Shown here in pieces: positions 1 through 7,347 of a stretch of DNA of 11,125 nucleotides. The stretch is from Setomelanomma holmii. Its lineage: Eukaryota > Ascomycota > Dothideomycetes > Pleosporales > Phaeosphaeriaceae. The DNA lies in NCBI GenBank assembly GCA_010015745.1, contig ML978459.1:1-11125 (forward strand). Reading direction: 5' to 3'. How positions within the stretch are numbered: the first letter of the stretch is position 1; each line of letters opens with the position of its first letter. The translations under genes and the position numbers were made by a program. A model generated the notes under the pieces. That model saw only the letters and a list, made by a program, of their open reading frames with translations, was not told where the DNA came from and did no database searches.

Positions 1-95
1 AGAAGATGGGCGCGATGGGCGCAGAGAAGATGGGCGCGATGGGCGCAGAGAAGATGGGCGCGATGGGCGCAGAGAAGATGGGCGCGATGGGCGCA
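1..95. repeat. 24-bp GC-rich tandem repeat (minisatellite), four units
   Basis: Four perfect head-to-tail copies of a 24-bp unit occupy 1-24, 25-48, 49-72 and 73-95; the last is one base short. The unit contains the core GGGCGCGATGGGCGC followed by an AGAGAAGAT-type spacer. The array begins at the window edge, so its true length is unknown. In one frame it reads as the octapeptide MGAMGAEK repeated, but that frame runs on through unrelated sequence and shows no protein-like features, so I treat it as non-coding. Such arrays expand and contract by slippage or recombination. Confidence 0.95.
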
Positions 96-156
96 CTTAC
101 AGCCTGTCAGTATACGGTAAATTGTGCTGCGGGAGGCCTTATGTCAAGTTGCTTCT

Positions 157-209
157 ACGCCCATCGCGCCCACCTCCTCTGCGCCCATCGCGCCCATCGC
201 GCCCATTCT
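157..209. repeat. Inverted, diverged copies of the 24-bp minisatellite core
   Basis: Between 157 and 209 the sequence repeats CGCCCATCGCGCCCA-type blocks, the reverse complement of the core in the 1-95 array. A CCTCCTCTG spacer corresponds to the AGAGAAGAT spacer. The copies are imperfect. With the direct array on the left and about 60 bp of unrelated sequence between, the two blocks could pair as a long GC-rich hairpin or cruciform. Whether that structure forms is an inference; the sequence relationship is directly visible. Confidence 0.85.
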
Positions 210-273
210 CTGAGTTTTACATTGAGGCAGCGTACGGGAGTCATTGTATTCCAACACTTGGCGCTACCTAGAT

Positions 274-474
274 ATGTACCGTTCATTAATTCTCTCCGTG
301 GCGCTATGGTTGGATGTCGAGCCTTGCACGGCTCAATCCCCTACAGATGCAATCACAAACGAATCCTGCACATCGCCGGGGCCATATGGCAAGAGTTTAG
401 TCTGTCGCATAGGCGGTCGAGTTGGCGATTGGGTAGGCGGTCATCCGGAGCCGACCATGCCAATTACTACATAA
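274..474 (+). CDS. Candidate small secreted protein (weak)
   Basis: An ATG at 274 opens a 66-residue frame ending in TAA at 472-474. Residues 1-21 (MYRSLILSVALWLDVEPCTA then Q) look like a signal peptide: a short basic start, a hydrophobic stretch and a small-residue cleavage site around TAQ-S. The remaining ~45 residues are Gly/Pro-rich with two cysteines, C32 and C44, which could form one disulfide. Size and layout match what fungi use for small secreted or effector-like proteins, but nothing is recognised by homology and a frame this short can occur by chance. It lies between the minisatellite and the next gene on the same strand. Confidence 0.25.
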   Translation: MYRSLILSVALWLDVEPCTAQSPTDAITNESCTSPGPYGKSLVCRIGGRVGDWVGGHPEPTMPITT

Positions 475-555
475 AGACGGCACACTACATACATTCAGCT
501 GATTGAAAACAGAGAGACTTGCACCGTATATCACATATTCACTATCAATTTAACG

Positions 556-1305
556 ATGCCGTCCTTACTCGAAGACCCTGTCACGAATATACTTTGGCAA
601 AGAGTTCAAAACCTTAGCTCCTACGAAAATCAAGCCCAGAGCTTTTGGCACCATGTTTATACCAAGGAATTCTTCCCTGAACGCAGCTACGTTGTGGATT
701 ACGAAGAACCTCCCATCGAGGAAGAGCAGGGCAAAAGAAAAGTCGATCAAATTGTCAGCCAACTGGTGCCTGATTGGGGTACTTTGTATATCCTACTCTT
801 TCATGAAATCAAAAGAAATGAGATATCCAATGCTGATCTCGAATGGGTAGAGAATCAAGCATACTTGGCTTGCGAAAGCTATTGCAAGAAGCACGATATC
901 GGGGTGATGTACGCTCAGACCTCTGTCGGTACCCGAGCACGCTTCTTTGTGTACAAGCCTGGGTCCTGGGAACCCACCGATGGTCGCCAACTAGCGGACT
1001 GGGACGCATATCTGGAGTTCGGAGATCGCGAATCAGAGAAGGAAATACTCGGTATGATCAAGCATATCAAGAAGCAAGGACCTGCACTGCCAAAAATGTG
1101 GGTCATACCTCTACATACGATGCGGCGGCTAATGCGGTATCAGCACATGGGTATGGGATCAGACTCGCCAAAAGCACTACTATCTCACTCCCATCTACTA
1201 CATCTACGAGGACGGATCGAAGATAGTAAGGAAGTGATCAGTTTCGGGATATGGATGCATGATCGCTATCTTTCGAGATCAAATTGGACTGCTTCAGGTA
1301 TCTGA
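556..1305 (+). CDS. Fungal hypothetical protein with a PD-(D/E)XK nuclease-like signature
   Basis: Single-exon frame of 249 residues. The start has A at -3 and no in-frame ATG lies just upstream. I do not recognise a named gene. Residues 45-175 have the order expected of a restriction-endonuclease-like fold: acidic region 49-57, KVD with D64 in a helix/strand run, then hydrophobic strand LYILLFHEIKR with E84-x-K86, then a helix carrying Q101 (NQAYLACESYC) and a strand GVMYAQTSVGTRARFFVYKP. D64...E84-x-K86...Q101 matches the D...ExK...Q pattern of PD-(D/E)XK enzymes, so DNA or RNA cleavage is possible. It could also be an inactive relative. The last ~65 residues look less protein-like, and another frame may carry the natural tail (see findings). 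No signal peptide or membrane segment. It converges on the next gene with 48 bp between the stops. Confidence 0.7.
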   Translation: MPSLLEDPVTNILWQRVQNLSSYENQAQSFWHHVYTKEFFPERSYVVDYEEPPIEEEQGKRKVDQIVSQLVPDWGTLYILLFHEIKRNEISNADLEWVENQAYLACESYCKKHDIGVMYAQTSVGTRARFFVYKPGSWEPTDGRQLADWDAYLEFGDRESEKEILGMIKHIKKQGPALPKMWVIPLHTMRRLMRYQHMGMGSDSPKALLSHSHLLHLRGRIEDSKEVISFGIWMHDRYLSRSNWTASGI

Positions 1306-1353
1306 TCCCGATAAATAGCTGACCCGTTTGAAAGCCATTCGTTTATTGATAAT

Positions 1354-3401
1354 TCAGTCTGCTTCCATGTCTTGCTCATGCACAACAACACCACCTGATT
1401 TGCTAAACCACCATACTAAGCACCCATTCATCGGGATCGATGTCCATCCAGCTTGGTCGATCCCACGGTGTGGCTCAAATTGAATGTCCTGTACGCACGG
1501 ATTCCCATTCGAAAAGTTAACGTGAAAGTGAATATATGGATAATCCCCAGTGGGCAAATTTCCGATGTACTGGTCGAATCGCCATTGACCCAAAACCTCC
1601 CTAGACTGATCGTCGTAATGTATGCTGATGCCGAAACAAACCAGCGTAGTGTTGTGTCTACAGATCTCGATCGAGCGAATTCCTTTCAGGCTGGCTTTTG
1701 AATAGTACCATGGTTGCTCAGTGTGCATGCAGAGGTATGGAACTCTGCCGATGGGCCATGGCGGGTGTTCAGGCACCTCTACTTTGATATCTTGCGTACT
1801 GCTAATAGCCAAGCGGAGATCTCGTTCAGCACCTTTAGAACGAAGATCGTTGTAGAAAATTGCTTTAACATAACCATCCCGGCTACCATTAAGGCATTTT
1901 ATCGTGACATCGCTGTGACTTTCAGGGTTCACATAGGGTCCGAAGATGCGGGACCGTCCATACGATGTATAGATCTAGGTTTAGTCAGCTCTGATACGAT
2001 GTCAGGAAGAAGAAAGCCCTGTACTGCAACAGTTGCAAGTCCCCCAAGCATCCTCATGACCCAAAAACCGCAAATCTTCTCGTCGGGAGATAAGGGGAAA
2101 TACAGCCAGACCAGTTCGTCGCTATACGCGCGCACCATGTTCGCCATACGTGATCTACTCGACCGTCGATCATCACTGATATCATGTGCTTGGAAAGCCA
2201 TGTTGGTCCAGCTGTGGCAAGCCACGGTAAAGCCGGTCAGCTTCGTATCGACATCTACGCGCCTCATGTAGAAAGGCGACTCAGATCTTGCAACTATGCG
2301 GTCTCGTTCGTACCACTGATGCTCGAGTATACTGGGGATTGTTGGATGATCCCAAAGATACCTTACAGTGGCTTTGTGGGAAGCATTGAGAAGGGTGATA
2401 TTCCTGACAACGAACGGCTGTAGCAACTTAGCAAAAGCTCCAAAGATCAATCTGGACCTCACATTTTTCGTTACGGACCATGTCTGGTTTGTCTTGCCTT
2501 GCTCATCGAGCTGATACCATGGTGCCTGGACAGGTAGAGTTCGAGTTCCTTCGGCACTGAAACAGATACCCCGGATTCCAAGGTCATCTAGTGACAGTAT
2601 GACAAGGTGTGGTTGTGATGGGGGCAATATTTCGTACATTCCGGCGCGCCGTTGATCGGTGATCTCGCATATATAACTTTGTCCGCGAATAGTAGTGTAT
2701 CTTACAAATATCTTATCGGTTATAGATATGAGTGTTCGAAATTCCGCTTTAGGCACATGTGCTGCGACAAGTAAAGGGAGAGTGTCGATCAGTACCGTGA
2801 TTAGCGATAAGCCTAAACTCGGACCGACAAGATACAATATCATGTATAGGAGCTCCGTTGATAGCTTCTGAATATGCTTTAGGAGCTTGGCCACGGTGGG
2901 CGGAAACGTTTTAAGTTTTGCTGAGCCAATAGATGCGACAAAGGTGCGAGCTTGGTGATCGATAGCAACTGACTCATTGTCAGTATACGCAGGTTGTATA
3001 CAACGAGCAAAGTCCCAGAAGTCACACAAAGACAGCTTATTGTGTGAAGCCAGCTGAAGTACGTGGATGCAGTCCATGTGAAGAAAGTAGGCTTCGTGTG
3101 GTGAAGTACGGCAACAGTAAGGCGAACAAGATTTGGAAGAGCATATCGAAGCATATGCTTTACAGCTCTCTTTGTACCATATTACTGTTATTGTCGTGTC
3201 ACCCGAACGGCGGAAATAGTGCGTGTAGCCCTCGAAAGAAGTTTTGCCTACGACTGATCCTAAGTCAGTGCTCATTCCTTGATGACCGCGCGCTTCAGTA
3301 CCTGCGACAAGTAACTGCCCTGCTTCAGTTACGCTGTGGCACAGAAGACACAAGCGCGTCGAAATGTGAAGTGCGATGCTCGCATTCTTCGTGTTCGTCA
3401 T
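1354..3401 (-). pseudogene. Fungal-specific Cys-rich/F-box-like hypothetical protein, split by one frameshift
   Basis: Two overlapping frames on this strand form one gene: 3401-1929 (490 residues) and 1932-1354. N-terminal part: CLLC at residues 18-21, C92/C96/C97 and HMDC at 108-111 make a possible zinc-binding cluster. Residues 178-200 (KLSTELLYMILYLVGPSLGL) resemble an F-box helix. The C-terminal part contains FGPYVNPE, then TIKCLNGSRDGYV and a Trp/His-rich end with VVWWFS/VVVHE-like motifs. I remember this arrangement from an uncharacterised fungal family; its function is unknown, and a role as an F-box adaptor is only a guess. The sequence encoding RIFGPYVNPE is in the second frame, while the first frame continues into unrelated residues and stops. 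The second frame has stops at and above 1975, so the shift lies between about 1945 and 1974, too tight for an intron. It is either a true disabling indel or a sequence error. The start at 3401 is the first ATG after an in-frame TAG. Confidence 0.7.
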
Positions 3402-4811
3402 TGGCCTTGATTGTACCTATGATGTTTTCGTTGTGACGTAGTTTAGGTGACCACCTCGAGCGGCATGAGGTAGCGAGGCTTCAGGAAACGCCATCAACAA
3501 GAACGCGATGACAGATTCATGCGAAAAGCTAGACTCCTGTGATAGAATGAACGCCACGGGGTCTTTATAACTTTGCGGCAATGTTACACACGCTACGTGC
3601 GATTGGCAGCGTTGGGAAATGGCGATACGAGCCGCACAGCGGGGCTTCCACAGGGGCTCTTCGACGGTCTGTGCAGCCCATCCTCGTCGCCGTCGATGGT
3701 TTTTTGCACTCCTCGCAGCTTTAGATGGTTAGCTTCTACGCATTTGAAACCTCGAGTATGACTGCTCGCATCATCAAACTTCTAGCATACACGAGCGGCG
3801 GCTGTTAATGAATGAGCAAGTACAACAGTTCGCGTAGCAAGGCTACGGCGCTGCCGTGGCTTGGATCACACCCGACACCGAGGATGGGCGACCTTTTTCG
3901 ATAACGGAGCGGCCCGCAAGACTGCCCTCCCACTGGCAGCACCTGGCTCCTGAACCCTCTTCTAGCGGCAGACTCGCACTCTCCCTCACCGTCGCCCTGC
4001 TCGTCCGTGACAGATCCTGTCGTCTTAGTGGGTGCCGCAAATAGCTGCAGGTTGCACGCATTGTTCACGGCTAATACTTCGTACACTGCCCTTGCGCGCT
4101 GACTCGCACACCGTCTTTGACAAGCCCCCGCATTGCTCAAACTAGTCGCCCGAGCTTGAGCGTCTCTACCACGGCCGCGGGCTACACCCGATCCCAGTCG
4201 ACATTCACAGCTTGTAAGCGCGCGCTTTGCATGCTCCGTCTTCTAGCCGCTCGATGCGTTCTTCGAGGAAAAGATCGATCGTCATACTAGCTGATACGCG
4301 CGATTCCGGCTTCCTCTGTCGCTGCGACGAGAAAGCGCTCGCCAAGCCCGAAGAAGCAGAAGCTCCTGCCAAAACAAGTCGAAAACGCAAATTCATTCTG
4401 CGCATACTTCGCCTGAGGCCAATTTCGGTCAATCGCGCCCGTCGAGTACCATCTTTCGCGCTTCGGACGTGCGAATCCACATTCGATGTTGTACGAAAGG
4501 AACCTACCATATATGGTCATGATCAAAACCCACACGAACGTTTTTGAACGAAACCACTTAGATTCGTTCTCTCAAGCGTGTGACTGTGTCCGCGCAATCA
4601 AGACGATAGATCACACTTCGATGGTAGACAGCTTCGGCTTGGAGATGTGCGCTAGTTGTACTTGAGAGCAACGAGCCAATCAGAGAGAGGACACAATGCT
4701 GTCTAGACAAGGTTCCGCATCTAGACACTGCAAGTAAACTTTCGATAATTATATTATCGGATGCAATGGAATCGCCGTCGGCAGCATAGTGTTGAAGTAC
4801 GCCATCTAGCA
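3402..4811. other. Stretch without a supportable gene
   Basis: About 1.4 kb upstream of the two minus-strand genes' shared flank. Short overlapping frames occur on both strands around 3805-4140 and 4205-4547, but they are antisense to each other, mostly lack ATG starts and show no recognisable motif. A minus-strand frame of about 87 codons is open from 4818 to 4558, just downstream of the decayed gene's proposed end. It might be an extra exon or a neighbouring gene remnant, but I found no splice junction that joins it in phase. A small AT-rich inverted repeat (CGATAA...TTATCG) lies at 4743-4759. I see no transposon termini and no RNA gene here. Confidence 0.5.
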
Positions 4812-5876
4812 CTACCAATACCTATTTACGGTCTGAAGCTGGTCTTGAAACCTAAGCTTATTGGTCGACAGAACTGATGAGCTCGTGGACTTACGAAGCA
4901 GTTGGCTCATGGGGGAAAACGTGGCAGAACAATCGAAACACTTGTTCAATCCAATACATTGTGAACTCTGGGTGTGAAAGACTAGCCGATGTCAAAGCGC
5001 GTATAAGTTCCGCACCATCTAATCTTTCCACCGTCACCGCTGCATGGGAGATAAGGCTGTTGAGAACTTCACGTAGCTGACCGTGTTCCGAGAGCACCTC
5101 TTGGACAAGGTTATCAAGGCAAGCAGTTTGTCTATCAATCTGGTATTGCTCGCCATCCTGGTTCCACCTTGTCTGGGGCAATGGTGTCAGGCCCATCATG
5201 ATCGTTGGAATGGTGATAATTGCGTGGATTAGCGATAATAATGGCGACTCGGCGTTTAAAATGGTACTCTGGCACCCAGTGTCTCCGTGAAGAGAGCACT
5301 CCGTTTGCCTGTCTTAGCATGGATTGTCAGCTGAATGGTGGTGTGAGGAACAACGGACGGCCTTAGCAACTTCGATACATGTTGTTGGTATCGAAAATGC
5401 GATTTCCAGAGAAGGCCGACGATCAGAGGTAGCTTTAACAGCTTGGACTGAGTAAACTGCATCTAGTGACGCCTGCTGATCTCCCGGACTGTATTCAAGC
5501 GACTTATAGATGTCAGGAGTAAACCTGATTTCACAGTCAGGGTGCTGTTCTTCAGTTCGCTCCAGACTTCATACCTAAAGTGATCTTCCATCACAACAAG
5601 ATCAAGTAGAGAAGCAAGAAGTCCCGGGAAAGTATAACTGGGACTCAAGCAGTCTTCATAATTCCATTTGAGTAATGAGTCTCTAAAGAAGCAGTCCAGA
5701 AGGTAACCAAGATTCTCATCATTTCTGATTTGTATGAGATCAGTGATTGATAAGGCACCTTTCTTCGCAATCAGCTTTACATCATGTTCAAGATCTCTGT
5801 CAGCCCTGGCACGTCAGTTCACAAGGTCCATGTGATCTGCATCTCTCATGTGACGTCTAGTCATTTGCTTACTCAT
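4812..5876 (-). pseudogene. Decayed gene of unrecognised fungal family
   Basis: Reading leftward from an ATG at 5876-5874 (AT-rich TTATATACACAACCAAC just upstream, A at -3), the frame starts MSKQMTRRHMRDADHMDLVN. It meets TGA at 5816-5814 and then stays open to 5466 with protein-like content (for example DLEHDVKLIAKKGALSITDL). A second frame is open from 5568 to 4892 with only one stop, TAA at 5316-5314. Roughly 225 codons with a single stop is far longer than chance at this base composition, so this is gene-derived. The switch between frames falls near 5555-5570 and implies an indel or an odd splice. A GTAAGT donor at 4894-4889 could splice to CTTAG at 4856-4852; the 43-nt intron is short. 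This would let the protein end at TAG 4814-4812. Both stops are one C-to-T step from sense codons (CGA, CAA). I recognise no domain. Confidence 0.6.
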
Positions 5877-5956
5877 GTTGGTTGTGTATATAATCGCTCT
5901 CTACAGCTCACTCAATACAGCAACCTTCTGCTTCCTCATGTCCTCTGTCCTCTACA

Positions 5957-6549
5957 TCTGACAATATTCCTTTCGAACTGTTCGAAGAGAAGAACCTCGA
6001 AGAGAGGGGGAAAATGGTACAGGTACTTACCAAGTACGCGCTAGTCACTCGGCGGCCTGAAGATTCTGCATTGGACGTTCACCGACTGGTTCATTATGCT
6101 TTACGGGAGTGGCTCCAGCAGCAAGGTCGACTGAGCCAGCAGACCAAGCATGCTCTTGCTCAGCTACTCCGAGTGTTCCCAGACCACACCCATCAGAACA
6201 GAAGTAAGTGGAGACGATTGCTTCCGCATACTAAGTACGCTCTCTCTTATAGGTGCCCCGAAGTAGAGGGTGACGAGAGATCAGCGCTGACATGGAACTA
6301 CGCAATGGCATCGCACAGTGATGGATAGTATAATGAAGCGGAAGGACTGTTTGTGCAAGTGATGGAGACGTTTAAGAGGATGCTTGGGGATGATCATCCC
6401 TCCACGCTGACCAGCATGGCGAACCTGGCGTCGACGCTTTGGGATCAAGGGCGGTGGAAGGAGGCCGAAGAGCTGGAGGTGCAAGTGATGGAGACGTTCA
6501 AGAGGGTGCTTGAGGACGAGTATCCTGACACGCTGACCAGCATGGCGAA
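5957..6549 (+). pseudogene. NLR (STAND) gene fragment: post-NTPase linker and first TPR units
   Basis: One frame encodes DNIPFELFEE, KYALVTRR, VHRLVHYALREWL, VFPDHTHQNRSKWRRLLPHT and then TPR repeats. This is the linker typically found between NB-ARC/NACHT domains and TPR arrays in fungal NLR-like proteins, where it would pass a ligand signal to the NTPase. The TPR part has the kinesin-light-chain/TPR_10 type of consensus (YNEAEGLFVQVMETFKRMLG, HPSTLTSMANLASTL). The frame has a TAG at 6326-6328 exactly where family members read DG-Q/R-Y, consistent with CAG to TAG, and reopens at once in the same frame. The NTPase is absent: upstream in frame there is a TAA at 5891-5893, and the start of the opposite-strand gene lies within about 80 bp. 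The 3' end breaks off within the second TPR unit at the transposase junction. Truncated at both ends and carrying a stop, it is very unlikely to make an NLR. Confidence 0.8.
6353..6549 (+). repeat. 126-bp (42-residue) TPR unit repeat, about 1.6 copies
   Basis: The stretches beginning GTGCAAGTGATGGAGACGTT at 6353 and 6479 are near-identical, offset by 126 bp, which is 42 codons. Each unit encodes VQVMETFKR-L....P-TLTSMAN followed by a helix pair rich in W/G/E. The second copy ends at the MAN residues where unrelated sequence begins. In intact fungal NLRs such arrays often contain many nearly identical units that change in number by recombination. Confidence 0.85.
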
Positions 6550-6969
6550 CTACTCCATAATCTTATCATATATTTGAGTCTTATGTCGTTTCTAGTCTAT
6601 TGACCTGACTCTTCTGGCTTTGAGCTCAGGATGGCGTTTCTCGAACGCTTGTGGGCAGTTCTTGCCCAGCGGCTTGATTGGCTTGCCCGCAGTTGATCGT
6701 TGTCGGGCGATGCTATAGGCTAGCGATGGTATGTACTTGATGCGGACAGGTTGTCCAAAACTAGACATTGGTAACAAGAACATGACAAGGGCTTTTTCTT
6801 CCTCAACAGTAAGGTATTGCTGGCCTCGTGCCTTTTCCTCTATCAAGGGTCGTCCGTGTGCGCGACCGTACAGCGTCGTAATAGAAACACCACCCCAGTC
6901 AGCTATAGCAGTCCATGTATTGCATACATCCAGAGGAGCCTCTGCTAGGACCTTGCTGGCCCTGTCCAT
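6547..6969 (-). pseudogene. Truncated pogo/Fot1-like transposase, N-terminal DNA-binding half
   Basis: Reading leftward from the ATG at 6969, the frame encodes a helix-turn-helix domain (TWTAIADWGGVSITTLYGRAHG), the second, CENP-B-like HTH region beginning QQYLTVEEEKALVMFL and containing GQPVRIKYIPSLAYSIAR, and GK.....KRHPELKARRVRSID. These are the N-terminal DNA-binding modules of fungal pogo-superfamily transposases, which bind element ends before the DDE domain cuts at TA. At 6594-6592 a TAG replaces the Trp expected in RSID-W-KRH. The frame then continues as KRH..QIYDKI-E with a second TAG at 6552-6550, again where Trp is expected. Homology ends there, directly against TPR sequence. The whole DDE catalytic domain and the far element end are missing, so no transposase activity is possible. 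In-frame codons upstream to 7023 are Asp/Asn-rich and probably 5' leader. Confidence 0.85.
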
Positions 6970-7109
6970 GTCGTCGTTCGTGTCGTCGTCCGTGTCGTCA
7001 ATCCTGCGGCAATTATGGTGCACGGGAACGAGCAGCCTCCCACCCTTGCGGCTTCAATTGCTAAAAATAGCGCTTTATTCATAGATGCTTCTAGAAGGCT
7101 TTCGTTCTA

Positions 7110-7345
7110 AGGTCTGTCCCTACGTGGCGAAAAACCCGGGGTACCGGCAAGGACCAATAAGAATGCAAGGATTGCAGGTTGTTTTATGCAAAAGTCCTCT
7201 GTGAACTCCACATAATACAACTATTTCATCTTTGGAGTCAGAAACAGGTTTATGAGCCCATTCGCATTGGCGTAGGGGTTTATAGAGTTTGAGATCTGCG
7301 CAATTTTTCGGCACACAGGGTTTTCCGCTACGTATGGACAGACCT
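7110..7345. mobile_element. MITE with 28-bp terminal inverted repeats and TA target duplication
   Basis: The left end starts AGGTCTGTCC at 7110. The right end, read on the other strand from 7345, starts with the same ten bases. The inverted repeats span 7110-7137 and 7318-7345 and match at 25 of 28 positions, ending in AAAACCC. TA dinucleotides flank both sides (7108-7109 and 7346-7347), the target duplication made by Tc1/mariner/pogo transposases. The 236-bp body has no credible gene; the 64-codon frame inside it (7314-7120, minus) looks incidental. The element is non-autonomous and would need a transposase from elsewhere. The right repeat also has the right orientation to be the upstream end of the element that carried the 6547-6969 transposase fragment, so the two may be related; this is an inference. 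Confidence 0.85.
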
Positions 7346-7347
7346 TA

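Noticed and set aside
6..506. Plus-strand 166-codon frame through the minisatellite
   Set aside because: It starts inside the tandem repeat and continues through the inverted repeat and unrelated sequence, with no protein-like features. It is open mainly because the repeat unit is a multiple of three.
1929..1990. An intron joining the two halves of the minus-strand gene
   Set aside because: The second frame has stops at and just above 1975, and the first frame is still in good register at 1971-1976. That leaves under 30 bp, too little for a fungal intron.
1714..2271. Plus-strand 185-codon frame
   Set aside because: It lies antisense to the fungal-specific gene, starts from a non-ATG codon and spans its frameshift region. 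The minus-strand product shows recognisable motifs and this one does not.
3044..3436. Plus-strand 130-codon frame
   Set aside because: Antisense to the Cys-rich N-terminal region of the minus-strand gene. It has no motif and the minus-strand Cys/His pattern explains the openness.
3805..4140. Minus-strand 111-codon frame
   Set aside because: It contains no ATG at all (it starts at TTG) and has no recognisable domain.
4205..4547. Overlapping frames of about 100 codons on both strands
   Set aside because: They are mutually antisense, basic and low in motif content, with no start or splice evidence favouring either.
4558..4818. Minus-strand 86-codon frame as the last exon of the decayed gene
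   Set aside because: No donor/acceptor pair that I tried joins it in phase to the upstream frame. The GTAAGT donor at 4894 instead leads to a natural stop at 4814-4812.
7120..7314. Minus-strand 64-codon frame within the MITE
   Set aside because: It lies almost entirely between the terminal repeats of a short non-autonomous element and does not resemble a transposase.
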